A DNA stretch of 64,000 nucleotides. Source: Nocardia brevicatena NBRC 12119. GTDB taxonomy: Bacteria; Actinomycetota; Actinomycetes; Mycobacteriales; Mycobacteriaceae. The notes beneath the pieces are model-generated. The model was not told the DNA's origin and ran no database searches. It saw only the letters and a list, made by a program, of their open reading frames with translations. The stretch covers positions 111,866-175,865 of the forward strand of contig NZ_BAFU01000053.1 of the NCBI RefSeq assembly GCF_000308495.1, given 5' to 3'. How positions within the stretch are numbered: position 1 is the first letter of the stretch; the number at the start of each line of letters is the position of its first letter. The position numbers were made by a program, and so were the translations under genes. Shown here piece by piece: positions 1-8,900 of the stretch.

Positions 1-689
1 GGTCAAGCTCCGCTCGGGGAGCGACCGGGGGACTCGTTGTTTTCTTGGACCGCCGTCACCGGCGAAAGTCATCGGTACGGGCGGAAAGGACCCGCGTCCG
101 CCTTGCGGTGCCCGTGCTACCGCCATGGGCGCGCAAGCCCGGGGCGCGAACGTCTCTCGTTACCGGCCGAGGACGAGGTCGACGTCCGTCGTGATCGCTC
201 GGTCGGGTAACGCGGGAAGCGTCGGCGCGCTGCCCCGAATCCGGTGAGGAAAAGGGCGTCTTCGCCGAGGGCCGCCACGCGGGTGTCGGCTGCGAACCCG
301 GCGAGCGGTTCCGGCTCGCTGTCGGTGGCCTCGTTGGAGACCGGAGATTTGGGGGGTGTACGGGAACCGCGCCGTCGGGAACAAGGTATTACCCGCGGAC
401 ATAGGGCGTCTCGATTCTCGTTCGGGCGAACGGTGGTCGATCGGAGCCGAGAGCAGGAAGGTGCGACGATATCGCTTGAGCGCCGCCGAGCGTCGAGCCC
501 TGCTCCCATCGGAGCGTTTTACGGAAACAGACTGACCACAGCCATGATCCGCACCCTAGAGCACGATACGACATCGGGTCCACCGAATTTCCTCGGTCTG
601 TCCCGGCGGGCAATTCTCGACTTCTCGCACAGTGCTTGCCGGGCCGAATACCGGTTGAGCCGGCTCCGCACCGCCGGCACCATTCCGTC
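1..689. other. No confident gene at left edge
   Basis: Open frames exist on both strands here, but none reads like a recognisable protein: they are rich in Arg/Ser/Pro, as expected of non-coding high-GC DNA. A minus-strand frame around 240-330 reads somewhat more protein-like but matches no family I know. The final part upstream of 690 should hold the promoter of the LysE-type gene. I see no RNA gene or repeat. Confidence 0.5.
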
Positions 690-1337
690 ATGGACCTCCT
701 CGCCTCGATTCCCGCCTTCGTCGTGGCCGTGGTACTGATCTCGGCCTCGCTCGGGCCGGCGATGGCGTTGATCCTGCGTCGCGCCACGGTGCGCGGATTC
801 GCCGGTGCCGTGCCGACGGTGCTCGGGCTCGAGACCGGTCTGTACCTGTGGGCGCTGTGCTCCGCCGCCGGGGTGGCGGCCCTGGTCGCCGCATCAGAAG
901 TCGCGTTTTTCGTGCTGCGCGTCGTCGGCGCCGGGTTCTTGTTGTACCTGGGGGCCAAGGCATGGCGTTCGGTGTGGCGTGGCGGGTACCAGGTGACACC
1001 GGAGACCGGCCTCGAGTACCCGGCCGGCTCGGCGCCGGACCGGCGCAAGGCCTTCGGCGAGGGCGTGGTGGTGATGCCGGCGAATCCCAAGGCCGCCGCG
1101 TTCATGATCGCGTTCTATCCGCAGTTCGTGCCGGACGGGTGGCCGTTGTTCGGCACGACCGCGTTGCTTGCCCTCCTTCAGGTGGCGATCGAGGTCGTCC
1201 TGTATCTCATGCTGGCGGCCTTGGTCGACCGCGCCGGCGGTTGGTTTCGCCGGTCCACGGTGCGACGTCGGCTCGATATGGTCAGCGGCACGGTACTCGT
1301 CGCCCTGGGGGTGCGGATGGCAGTAGAAAGCCGTTGA
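690..1337 (+). CDS. LysE family amino-acid exporter
   Basis: This 215-residue integral membrane protein belongs to the LysE/RhtB translocator family, which exports amino acids or similar small metabolites across the cytoplasmic membrane. It opens with a hydrophobic helix and the family's N-terminal pattern (SASLGPAMALI, with Gly-Pro), followed by a second helix and the LYLGAKAW segment typical of LysE proteins. It has about six hydrophobic stretches and usual family length. The ATG at 690 is preferred over an upstream in-frame start at 636, because the extra 18 residues are not LysE-like and the hydrophobic helix begins at once after 690. The substrate cannot be told from sequence. The gene stands alone; the next gene starts 268 bases downstream. 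Confidence 0.85.
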   Translation: MDLLASIPAFVVAVVLISASLGPAMALILRRATVRGFAGAVPTVLGLETGLYLWALCSAAGVAALVAASEVAFFVLRVVGAGFLLYLGAKAWRSVWRGGYQVTPETGLEYPAGSAPDRRKAFGEGVVVMPANPKAAAFMIAFYPQFVPDGWPLFGTTALLALLQVAIEVVLYLMLAALVDRAGGWFRRSTVRRRLDMVSGTVLVALGVRMAVESR

Positions 1338-1605
1338 GCGCCGGACGTCTCCCGAGGTATCGATTCGTGGTACTCGGGCCGATGTGGCATGCCGGAGGCA
1401 GGGCAGCCGAGGTGCGGTGGCCGGGACCGCGGTCGAATCACCTCTTCTGATTCACCGTGAGCAGAAGCCTGTCCCGGATGGTCCCGCGTCCGCATCATGT
1501 GCAGGTGTGACCGAGTCGCGGACCCATCAACGTCCGGTTTCGTAGGTCGAACGGACGCTGCGCGACGGGATTCGACCTTCGGAACCGAAGAACCAGGAGA
1601 TACCC

Positions 1606-2187
1606 ATGACGACCCATATCGACAGCGACGTCCGCATCTCGCGCCTACCGGTACCCGACCGCGCCACCCTACCGCCGAAGCTGCGGGCTCAATTCGACGC
1701 GCTGGAAAAGCAACTCGGGTACCTGCCGAACTGGGCGAACTCGTGGGGACTCGGTGGTGAGAATACCGTCCGCCTGATCGACTACATCCTCCCGCTGCTC
1801 GATCCGTCCCGTGGAGAGCTGAGTTACGCCGACAGGGAACTGCTCGCCACGGTCACCTCGGCCGAGAACGGTTGCTCGTATTGCCGTCTCAATCACACGA
1901 AGTCGTTGACCGAGGCATTGGGCGACAAGATCCTCGCGACGCGCATCGGCCTGGACTATCGCGAGGTTCCCGAACTGACCGATAAGCAGCGGGCGCTCGC
2001 CGAACTCGCCGCCAAGGTGGCGCTGCACACCCACGAGGTCACGGACGCCGATTACCAGCGACTCCAAGAGCTCGACTACACACCGGCGCAGATCTTCGAA
2101 GCCCTGCTCGTCATCACCGTATTCGCGGCGGCGAATCGGTTGACGGTCGCGCTCAACGTCATTCCCGACCGACAGTTCTTCGAATAG
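1606..2187 (+). CDS. AhpD-like peroxidase-related protein (carboxymuconolactone decarboxylase fold)
   Basis: The 193-residue protein has the AhpD/CMD fold signature ENGCSYCRLNH, with Cys90, Cys93 and His97 in the CxxC-xxx-H arrangement used by alkylhydroperoxidase-like proteins for thiol-based peroxide reduction. It matches the group called uncharacterised peroxidase-related enzymes, with a helical N-terminal extension (LPPKLRAQFDALEKQLGYLPNW). The start is supported by AGGAG a few bases upstream of ATG 1606. It is probably cytoplasmic. It stands alone, followed by a decayed acyl-CoA dehydrogenase gene on the other strand. The physiological electron donor is unknown. Confidence 0.85.
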   Translation: MTTHIDSDVRISRLPVPDRATLPPKLRAQFDALEKQLGYLPNWANSWGLGGENTVRLIDYILPLLDPSRGELSYADRELLATVTSAENGCSYCRLNHTKSLTEALGDKILATRIGLDYREVPELTDKQRALAELAAKVALHTHEVTDADYQRLQELDYTPAQIFEALLVITVFAAANRLTVALNVIPDRQFFE

Positions 2188-2251
2188 ACCGGCACGCCGA
2201 CGGCATTCGGCACGTGCCGCCGGATCGGTGCCGCGCCGGATGGCGCCGTCC

Positions 2252-2431
2252 GGGCTTCCGGCGGACGAGCGGGTCGCGCGGCACGCCCAGGATTCGTTCG
2301 GCGATCTGGTTGCGGGTCTCCTCGGCGGCGTCGAGCAGACCTCGGGCCGCCCGGCGCGCCTTCCGGCCGTGCAGGATCGCGCGTGCGATCTCACCGAGTT
2401 CCCGGTGTTCGTCGGTCAGGGCAATACCCAT
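2252..2431 (-). pseudogene. Acyl-CoA dehydrogenase remnant, N- and C-terminal ends joined
   Basis: A start with a strong GAGGAGGG ribosome site (ATG at 2431, minus strand) opens MGIALTDEHRELGEIAR, the typical N-terminus of a large actinobacterial acyl-CoA dehydrogenase. After about 37 residues the frame jumps directly to RNQIAERILGVPRDPLV, which is the C-terminal end of the same family. The catalytic core of at least 350 residues (about 650 in the two-domain type) is missing. The frame then runs on without homology to a stop at 2159, inside the neighbouring gene's 3' end. FAD and substrate sites are gone, so it cannot work as a dehydrogenase. Confidence 0.75.
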
Positions 2432-2670
2432 CGGTGCCCTCCTCGGGGCGGCGGTGTCCGGTATCCGGCCCGTTACCGTGGGCGGCGACCCCGTCCCCGG
2501 TTCGTCCGAGCGGCGATCTGCCGCGTATCCGGCGAGGTCGGCTCGCCCTCTTCGGAGTGTCACCGACCGGGGACGTCCTGGGTACGGGTATCGAGGAAAC
2601 GCCTGTACGTCGTATGACGCGGTATTCCGAGCCGAATACCCGATCCGCCGGCGGGGAGCAGAATGGAGCC

Positions 2671-3198
2671 GTGTCGGAACGCCGGGACCACCCTCAGTTC
2701 ACCTATCCGGAAGTCGGCGCCACCCGGGATGCGTTGCCGCCGGGCTATCACCATGTGCGGGTGCGCCGCCCGCTCGGCCGTGGCCGCGGCGATTTCGCCC
2801 GCCTCGGCGATGCCGTACTGGCCTACCGGATACAGCGCGGCCTGCGCATTCTCGGACACGCACAGACTCCGGTGGCCGAACCGGGCGCCGCGATAACTCT
2901 CGTGCTGGGCGCCGGCCCGATCGCGCTGCACGCGCCGTGCCGGGTGATCTATGTCCTCGACGAACCGGACCGGCGGGGCTTCGCCTACGGAACCCTGGAC
3001 GGCCACCCGGCGTCGGGGGAGGAACTGTTCGCCGTCGAATACGAATGCGCCACCGATACCGTGTACGGGGTCATCACCGCGTTCTCCCGCCCGGCAACCT
3101 GGTACACCCGGCTGGGCGGACCTCTCACCCGCGCAGGGCAGCGCTTGGCCGCCTATGCCTACCTGGCGACATTGCGCCGCACGCCCGACCGGTCCTAG
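2671..3198 (+). CDS. DUF1990 family protein
   Basis: The 175-residue protein matches DUF1990, a conserved actinobacterial and plant family of unknown biochemical role. Seen are the N-terminal FTYPEVGATRD and GYHHVRVRRPLGRG motifs, a central VLGAGPIALHAPCRVIYVLDE strand region and the C-terminal ALHAPC/FAYGTLDGHP-to-FSRPATWY blocks. GTG 2671 is chosen because homology begins just after it and length then fits the family; ATG 2614 in the same frame is an alternative. Its stop overlaps by four bases with the stop of the convergent Fe-S protein gene, so the two share a CTAG at their ends. No catalytic residue can be named. Confidence 0.8.
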   Translation: MSERRDHPQFTYPEVGATRDALPPGYHHVRVRRPLGRGRGDFARLGDAVLAYRIQRGLRILGHAQTPVAEPGAAITLVLGAGPIALHAPCRVIYVLDEPDRRGFAYGTLDGHPASGEELFAVEYECATDTVYGVITAFSRPATWYTRLGGPLTRAGQRLAAYAYLATLRRTPDRS

Positions 3199-4301
3199 TC
3201 CGGTACATCACGGGCGCGGGGCCGGGGGCCGATCTGGTCGAGAAGGATGTTGACCTCTTCCGGGAAACCGTTGGTCACCGGTTTCGGGGTCTTGTTCGGA
3301 AACCGGCGCGTGACGTGTTCTTCAGCGGCCGATCCGGGGAGCACATAGACGGTTTCGGCCTTGTTCTGCAACGGCCGTACGACCCCGTTGAGGTGGCCCT
3401 TTCGATCGTCGACATAAGCGCCGACGACGTCCTCGCCCGCCGGGCACACGGCCATACAGTAACCGGCCTTGTAGTTGGGTTTGAACGACAGGCTCTGCCA
3501 CATCGCAAACGATTCGCCCGTGGTCACCCGCGCCCGGTACTCGTCCCGGCTGTCGCTGTCGGCGACGGTTTCGGCCCAGTCGGTGAAACCACCCATGAAC
3601 TCACGGTAATTGTGCGTGTAGCACGCCTGGAAGTCGAATCCGTCGCCGTCGGTGATCGCGCCGACCGGGCACGCGGATATGCACAGCTTGCATTCGAGAC
3701 ACGGGTTGAAATCCAATGGCGCACCGGGTTCGTCGACGATGGCATCGGTGACCACGGTGCCCAGCAGGATGAAGTTACCGAACTTCGGGTGAATCACGTT
3801 GCGGTGTATGCCCATAACGCCCAGCCCGGCGGCCTCCGCGACCACCTTGTGCGCTATCACCCAGATCCGTCCGGGGAACTGCTCGACCTCCATCGGGTAT
3901 CCGGGTGACGGGTACACGGCGCGGTATCCGGCGTCCTGGAGCGCTCTGGTGATGCGGCGTGAGACGTCGTTGGTCTCGTCGTCGGCGTGGTTGAACTCGG
4001 TATTGGCCAGGCTGCGCATGGGACTGCGCAGGTTGTCGCGGTTCATCCGCACGCAGAACGAGACGAATGTGCGTGCGGTGGGCAGGATCGCGTGCGCGTG
4101 CTCCAATTCCTCGGCCACCCGCCGATCGTCGACCGCCACGAATCCGACATCGTCGGCGCCCGCCTCGAGGCAGATCTGCCGCAGGTGGGAGGCGGCCAGA
4201 ACCGGTGCCGGTGCCGGGCGTGGATGCGCCGTGACCTGTGCGACTGTCGGGTGGTCGGCGAGGCGCTGCCGTCTCTTGGGTTTTCGGTCCATGGTCGACA
4301 T
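3195..4301 (-). CDS. 4Fe-4S protein, QueG/reductive-dehalogenase-like
   Basis: The 368-residue protein carries a ferredoxin-like cluster motif CLECKLCISACPVG (Cys201, 204, 207, 211) and a second cysteine set (Cys227, and Cys282/286 in YCMAVCPAGED), enough for two [4Fe-4S] clusters. The N-terminal half resembles the cobalamin-binding part of epoxyqueuosine reductase and reductive dehalogenases, but substrate residues cannot be assigned. It has no Tat signal, so it is likely cytoplasmic. The ATG at 4301 has an excellent AGGAGGGACCG leader. A strong hairpin (4314-4345) sits just upstream and separates it from the methyltransferase. Function is uncertain; it is probably a redox enzyme rather than the true QueG. 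Confidence 0.75.
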   Translation of the reverse strand: MSTMDRKPKRRQRLADHPTVAQVTAHPRPAPAPVLAASHLRQICLEAGADDVGFVAVDDRRVAEELEHAHAILPTARTFVSFCVRMNRDNLRSPMRSLANTEFNHADDETNDVSRRITRALQDAGYRAVYPSPGYPMEVEQFPGRIWVIAHKVVAEAAGLGVMGIHRNVIHPKFGNFILLGTVVTDAIVDEPGAPLDFNPCLECKLCISACPVGAITDGDGFDFQACYTHNYREFMGGFTDWAETVADSDSRDEYRARVTTGESFAMWQSLSFKPNYKAGYCMAVCPAGEDVVGAYVDDRKGHLNGVVRPLQNKAETVYVLPGSAAEEHVTRRFPNKTPKPVTNGFPEEVNILLDQIGPRPRARDVPD

Positions 4302-4313
4302 CGGTCCCTCCTG

Positions 4314-4345
4314 ATTCCGGTGAGGCCGAACGGCCTCACCGGAAT
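4314..4345 (-). terminator. Hairpin terminator downstream of methyltransferase gene
   Basis: Perfect 14-bp arms (ATTCCGGTGAGGCC and its complement) flank a GAAC loop. It lies 45 bases past the stop of the minus-strand methyltransferase and just before the start of the Fe-S protein, so it should end methyltransferase transcription and insulate the next gene. There is no long T-run, as is common in actinobacteria. Confidence 0.7.
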
Positions 4346-4390
4346 AGACCTCGCGGAGGGCCGAAAATCATCGCGGGTCCACCGGGTGGT

Positions 4391-5062
4391 TCAGGAACTC
4401 GTCGATGTGTTGTCGACCGAGGTCGAGGGTCGGTCCGCGCGCGAGAACACCGCCACCAGGAACTCGGAGTCGTCGGTGAACGGGCGCAGGTCCCAGGTGG
4501 AGAGCAGCAGATCCACCGTCAGCCCGCCGGCCGTGGCGTCGCCGAGGAACTGCGGGAACTCGTAGCCTCGGCCGGCGCCGAATCCGATGACCACCCGGCC
4601 GTTCGGGGTCAGGTGACGCGCGAACTCCGCCAGCACGGCTTTCCGGGTGGACGGTGCCAGAAAGGTCATCACATTGCCCGCACATACGATGACATCGAAA
4701 TCCGCCGCGATTCCGCGGGCCGGCAGATCCAGTGCGGCGAGATCACCGACCAGCCAGGTCGGGCCGGGATGGTCCTCCTCGGCTGCGGCGATCAGCACCG
4801 GATCGACATCCACGCCGACGACCACGTGACCGGCGTCGTGCAGGTAGCCGCCGAGACGACCCGGTCCGCAGCCCGCGTCGAGCACCCGCGCGCCGCGGCC
4901 GAGCATCGCGTCGACCAGCCGTGCCTCCCCGACAATATCCTGACCCTCCGCGGCCATGGCCCGGAACCGTTCCACGTACCACGTCGAATGCGTCGGATCG
5001 GCTGCGGTGATCTCCTCCCACCGGCTCGGGGTGCGGTCGCTCGAAGCGCGGGTGTTCATCAT
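4391..5062 (-). CDS. Class I SAM-dependent methyltransferase
   Basis: The 223-residue cytoplasmic protein has the SAM-binding motif I VLDAGCGPGRLGG (residues 60-72), the acidic post-I loop GVDVDP and the motif IV region FDVIVCAGNVMTF. The C-terminal strands are of the small Methyltransf_11/25 type (RVVIGFGAGRGYEF, then FLVAVFSR). The ATG at 5062 is followed by a second ATG and preceded by GGAGGAGGAACCG, a near-ideal ribosome site, so longer upstream frames are rejected. The substrate is not predictable. It is followed by a strong hairpin and appears to be a single-gene transcript. Confidence 0.85.
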   Translation of the reverse strand: MMNTRASSDRTPSRWEEITAADPTHSTWYVERFRAMAAEGQDIVGEARLVDAMLGRGARVLDAGCGPGRLGGYLHDAGHVVVGVDVDPVLIAAAEEDHPGPTWLVGDLAALDLPARGIAADFDVIVCAGNVMTFLAPSTRKAVLAEFARHLTPNGRVVIGFGAGRGYEFPQFLGDATAGGLTVDLLLSTWDLRPFTDDSEFLVAVFSRADRPSTSVDNTSTSS

Positions 5063-5198
5063 CGGTTCCTCCTCCACTCGGCCCTCGACCCATCGACCAT
5101 CGCGAGTGCGAGGCCGTTGCGGCACGCGGACTGTTCGTAGCGAACTGTAGGAGCGTCGGGCGTCCCGGGCCGGCGCTCCCCGCATCACCGCGGGCGTA

Positions 5199-5894
5199 TC
5201 AGCTCTTTCCGAGGGCCTCGGTACGGATGAGGCCCAGCATGCTCGGATTGTTCGACGTCGTGGCGACGTTGACGGTCGCATGGACATAGCGGTCGTCCTC
5301 GGCGAGCCGGAGCAGGGAGGCGGCGAGATCGGCGCGAGAGGTGAACCTGCCCGCGGCTCGCCCCTGGGTCACCGTGTAGTCGGTGACGGTCGGCAGGTTG
5401 TACAGACCGCTCGGACGGACAATCGTCCAGTCGAGCTCGGACGCTGTGAGCAGGGCTTCCATCGCGCGCATATCGTCATAGAGGGTTTTGCCCAGATAGC
5501 GTGCGATAAAGGGCTGTAGTACGCGGTTGAACAGGAACCCGGCGTCGTCGAACGACTGGGGTTCCACCGCGCTGGAGGAGACGACCGCGATTCGCCGTAT
5601 CCCGTGACCGCGCATCGCGGTGGCGATATTGGCCACTCCCGCGGAATAGGTGGTGATCTTGTCCCTGCTGTACGGAACACCGAGCGTCGACAGTACGGCG
5701 TTCCCGCCGGCTATGGCCGCGTCGACCGCGGCCGGGACGTGTACGTCACCCTCGAACGTGGTCAGGTGGGGGTGTTCGATCGGGAATTCGCCGGTTCTGC
5801 GAGTGACGGCGACCACCTCGTGGCCGGCGGTGAGCGCCTGCTCGGTCAGTAAGCGGCCGGTGGGGCCGTTGGCCCCGAAAACAATGATACGCAC
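5199..5894 (-). CDS. NmrA-like NAD(P)H-binding oxidoreductase
   Basis: The 231-residue protein starts with IIVFGANGPTGRLL, the GxxGxxG dinucleotide-binding motif of atypical short-chain dehydrogenases (NmrA/NAD(P)H-binding group), and continues with VVAVTRR for the adenosine phosphate, AVVSSSAVEPQ in the active-site region and DWTIVRPSGLYN. The family includes redox sensors and quinone or flavin reductases. GTG 5894 is chosen because the Rossmann strand begins there and GGAAGGAAA precedes it; longer frames lack family sequence. The upstream region faces a MarR gene with inverted repeats, and a second NmrA-like gene fragment lies between them. Confidence 0.82.
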   Translation of the reverse strand: MRIIVFGANGPTGRLLTEQALTAGHEVVAVTRRTGEFPIEHPHLTTFEGDVHVPAAVDAAIAGGNAVLSTLGVPYSRDKITTYSAGVANIATAMRGHGIRRIAVVSSSAVEPQSFDDAGFLFNRVLQPFIARYLGKTLYDDMRAMEALLTASELDWTIVRPSGLYNLPTVTDYTVTQGRAAGRFTSRADLAASLLRLAEDDRYVHATVNVATTSNNPSMLGLIRTEALGKS

Positions 5895-6104
5895 GGGTTT
5901 TCCTTCCGAATTGTGACCTGTGGCCGTCTCCTGTGGTCGCCGACAGGGGTATCGGCGCGTGGGTCGCCGGCGGATATGGCGCCACGTCCGTCGGGTGCGG
6001 GGGCGGGATATCGCTTGTCGCATGGCCCGCGGCGACAGTGTCGGCGGATCTCGGGGAGGTTGTCAGGGCAGTGAGACGCATAGATTTCCTATCTAGGTCT
6101 GATA

Positions 6105-6124
6105 ATATGATATCCGTATCATAC
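6105..6124. promoter_or_regulatory. Inverted repeat, candidate operator
   Basis: ATATGATA-TCCG-TATCATAC forms 8-bp arms (7 of 8 paired) in an unusually AT-rich patch, between the NmrA-like gene (minus strand) and the MarR gene. The patch has promoter-like composition. Which protein binds is unknown; the nearby MarR regulator is one candidate. Confidence 0.4.
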
Positions 6125-6253
6125 GGGAATGAGGACATTTTGCAAAGTTTGTCCGGGATGTGGCGAGAGGCGCCGATTCCGGTGTTATGGAGGCCGCGCT
6201 CCGTCATATGGGCCGATGCGGCCGGCCGTCACCGGGCAGTCAGGAGGTCAACG

Positions 6254-6349
6254 ATGAAATCGACGATCACCAGTGCAGGAGGAGATGTCGGTGGGCGCGT
6301 GCTCGAACAGGCCGCGGCGGCGTATTGCAAGGTCACAGCGGTGATGTGA
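6254..6349 (+). pseudogene. N-terminal remnant of an NAD(P)-binding (NmrA-like) gene
   Basis: ATG 6254 has a near-consensus AGGAGG leader and opens a 31-codon frame. Its peptide reads like the first strand-helix-strand of an NmrA-type reductase (TSAGGDVGGRVLEQ, then KVTAVM), including the spacing of the GxxGxxG loop. The frame then stops, and no continuation was found in the next frames before the MarR gene. I infer a truncated gene. A short leader peptide cannot be excluded, because the ribosome site is intact. Confidence 0.5.
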
Positions 6350-6492
6350 GATCCGGACACTGTGTCCACGTGGGTCCGGGTCGTGACGCTCGATTCGGCC
6401 GATTCGGCCCCCACGATACTCGAGGACGCGGTGCCGTCGCGGTCCTCTCCGGCGGTCCCGGAACGGGCGGCATACGATCGATACACCGTATT

Positions 6493-6507
6493 ATCCGAGT
6501 CTCGGAT
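6493..6507. promoter_or_regulatory. Candidate MarR operator
   Basis: ATCCGAG-T-CTCGGAT is a perfect 7-bp inverted repeat (8 of 9 if extended) lying 15 bases before the MarR start codon, where it would overlap the core promoter or leader. Such placement is usual for MarR autorepression; the binding itself is inferred. Confidence 0.5.
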
Positions 6508-6521
6508 TATGTGAGGAGAGT

Positions 6522-7004
6522 ATGGCAAAGACGAGCGCGGGAACGGGCCGACAGCGTAGGCGGTTGGTCTCGACCGTCAAGGAGTCGCTGCGCGAACTGC
6601 GCATACATATGTCTTTGCTGAACCATCAGGTCGGTTCTCAGGTGGATCTCAAGGATGTCGATCTCGATTGCCTCGACATCGTCAACCGGCAGGGGCCCCT
6701 CAGTCCCAGTGGTATCGCCCGTCTCGCGGGTCTGCATCCCGCCACCATGACGGGCATCCTCGATCGGCTGGAACGCGGAGGGTGGGTTGTTCGTGAACGT
6801 GACTTGTCCGATCGTCGTGCCGTCACCGTTCGTCCGCTGCGCGGCCGCAACACGGAACTGTTCCGGCACTATGCGGGTATGAACACGCTCATGGATGAGA
6901 TCTGCGCGGACTACAGCGACGCCGAACTCGAATTGATCGCCGGCTTCCTCCGACGCACCAGCGCGGCCGGGCGGGACGCGACCGATCGACTCGCGGCCGG
7001 TTGA
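6522..7004 (+). CDS. MarR family transcriptional regulator
   Basis: The 160-residue protein has the winged-helix core of MarR regulators. Seen are the recognition region GIARLAGLHPATMTGILDRLERGGWVVRE and the wing RDLSDRRAVTVRPL (about residues 60-105), flanked by dimerisation helices. ATG 6522 follows GTGAGGAGAG. The palindrome at 6493-6507 directly upstream suggests autoregulation. Target genes are not certain. The fragmentary NmrA-like gene upstream and the MFS pump downstream (opposite strand) are the nearest candidates. Confidence 0.88.
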   Translation: MAKTSAGTGRQRRRLVSTVKESLRELRIHMSLLNHQVGSQVDLKDVDLDCLDIVNRQGPLSPSGIARLAGLHPATMTGILDRLERGGWVVRERDLSDRRAVTVRPLRGRNTELFRHYAGMNTLMDEICADYSDAELELIAGFLRRTSAAGRDATDRLAAG

Positions 7005-7212
7005 GCATATCCGGGGCGATGTCGACGCCGAAGCCCTGTTCGGCGTGACGTTCATCGTCTGCCGCGGAGGGGCCTGTCACCTCGGCCACGGGTGCACCAC
7101 GCGGCCGACAGGCGGTGGGGCCCGGATTTCCCGGCGCCGGCGCTTCGTCGGCCGCGTGGTATTCGCGCGGACTCGAGACCGCCGTTCACCGGCGAGAACC
7201 GGCCCGGTATCG

Positions 7213-8760
7213 CTATGCGTGCTGTTCCGGGGGAACTTCGACAGCAGGAGTTCGGTTTCCGGTCGTCCGGTGGCGCTCGTTTTCGGTGCGGCCGTTGCGT
7301 GCCAGGAGGAAAGCGATTACCGCCATTGCCAGCAGGACCGCCGCACCGGCCGTCAGCGCCGCGTGGATACCGGTGACGAACGATTCTCGCGCCGCGGTGA
7401 CCAGGGCGGCATCGGATCCGGCATGCTGGATCGTCTCGCCGAGTGTCGGGGCGAAATCACCGCCGGACCGGAACACCAGCGCCGCCAGCGACCCCAGCAA
7501 CGCCAGCCCGAGGGCATTGCCGAGTTCGAAACTCGTCTCGGAGATTCCGACCGCGGACCCCGCCCGTTCCGGCGGTACCGACGCGACCGCAACCTCCGAG
7601 ACCAGGGTGAAGACCACGCCGTAGCCGATACCGGCGATCGCCGAGCCGGCGATGTACCAGCCGACGCCGCCGTCCAACCCCACCCCGAGCAGCAGCAGAT
7701 TGCCGACCGCCGCCACCGCCAGCGCGGAGGCGAACGCCCATCGCACACCCAGCCGACGCCCCACCGCCGATCCGGTCATGGAGAATACGAAGACCGTGAT
7801 CGCCATCGGGATCCCCAGCAGCGCCGCTGCCAGCGGATCGCGGCCGGTCACCGACTGCAACCAGATACTGGTCAGATAGCTGAGACCGGCCAGCGACATC
7901 ATGCCCGCCGTACTCGACCCGATGGCGACCGAGAACTGTGCCCGGCCGAACAGTCGCAGATCCAGCAGCGGTTCCGACAGCCGCCGCTGCCGGCGCACGA
8001 ACAGTGTCAGCATCGAGACGCCGGCCAGCGCGCTCAGCAGTGCCTCGGCGTCGAGCCCGTGCTCGGCGGCGTGTTTGACCGCGTACACGGCGGGCAGGAT
8101 TCCGCCGATCGACAGCGCCACGCTGGGCAGGTCCAGGGGGCCGAGGGTGTTCGCACGGTGTTCCGGCAACAGCAGCGGGCCGAACAGCAGCAGTATCAGC
8201 AATACCGGGACATTGATCAGGAACACCGAACCCCACCAGAAGTGGTGCAGGAGGAATCCGCCGATGATCGGCCCGACGGCCGATCCGCCCGCGAAGAACG
8301 CGGTCCACACCCCGATGGCGGTGGAACGCCGCCTCTCGTTCGGGAACAGGGTGGAGATCAACGCCAGGCTGGACGGCAGCAGAGTCGCCCCGCCGGCCCC
8401 CATCAGCGCCCGCGCGGTGATCAGCACGGCGGCATTCGGCGCGAAGGCCGCGAGCACCGAGGCGATTCCGAACACAGTGGCGCCGACCAATAGAATGGTG
8501 CGCCGTCCGATCCGGTCGCCCAGATTGCCCATGGTGATCAGCAGCCCGGCGATCAGGAAACCGTAGATATCGAGAATCCACAGCTGCTGGGCCGCGGTGG
8601 GATCGAGATCGACGGTGAGGGTGGGCAGGGCCAGGAACAGCACCGACATATCCATCGATACGAGCAGCACCGGCAGCAGGAGTACGCCGAGACCCCACCA
8701 GGCCCGAGACGAGCCGACACCGGGCTCGGCCGCGGGTCGCGCCGTGTCCAGGTTCGTCAT
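7213..8760 (-). CDS. MFS multidrug efflux transporter (DHA2, 14 TM)
   Basis: The 515-residue membrane protein belongs to the QacA/SmvA-type drug:proton antiporters. It shows the motif SMDMSVLFLALPTL in TM1, GNLGDRIGRRT between TM2 and TM3, and the antiporter motif C region AFFAGGSAVGPIIGG in TM5. About 14 hydrophobic segments follow. ATG 8760 is preceded by AAAGGAG at good spacing, and the conserved N-terminus begins shortly after. The divergent MarR gene at 8973 and the TTAATT repeats in the 212-bp gap suggest drug-responsive control of both genes. Substrates are likely cationic or amphipathic compounds, an inference from the family. Confidence 0.87.
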   Translation of the reverse strand: MTNLDTARPAAEPGVGSSRAWWGLGVLLLPVLLVSMDMSVLFLALPTLTVDLDPTAAQQLWILDIYGFLIAGLLITMGNLGDRIGRRTILLVGATVFGIASVLAAFAPNAAVLITARALMGAGGATLLPSSLALISTLFPNERRRSTAIGVWTAFFAGGSAVGPIIGGFLLHHFWWGSVFLINVPVLLILLLFGPLLLPEHRANTLGPLDLPSVALSIGGILPAVYAVKHAAEHGLDAEALLSALAGVSMLTLFVRRQRRLSEPLLDLRLFGRAQFSVAIGSSTAGMMSLAGLSYLTSIWLQSVTGRDPLAAALLGIPMAITVFVFSMTGSAVGRRLGVRWAFASALAVAAVGNLLLLGVGLDGGVGWYIAGSAIAGIGYGVVFTLVSEVAVASVPPERAGSAVGISETSFELGNALGLALLGSLAALVFRSGGDFAPTLGETIQHAGSDAALVTAARESFVTGIHAALTAGAAVLLAMAVIAFLLARNGRTENERHRTTGNRTPAVEVPPEQHA

Positions 8761-8900
8761 AGTGCTCCTTTCGCCGCCTCGGGGCATGGGGAAGATCGGT
8801 GCGCCGGCATTCGCGCCGGAAGGGCCGAGCCGTGCGGTGCACATACTCGTAACACGGTCGGTGGGACGGGTGTTCCGGTGGGGGAGTGAGCGACGCCACT

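Noticed and set aside
117-509. Protein-like minus-strand frame at the left edge, faintly like an intein/Hint start
   Set aside because: Only a short FAADTRVA-like string matches; the rest is low-complexity Arg/Ser/Pro and no splice motifs follow.
2208-2219. CGGCACGTGCCG palindrome after the AhpD-like gene as a terminator
   Set aside because: Only 12 bp with no loop; it would form a very short stem, so support is too weak.
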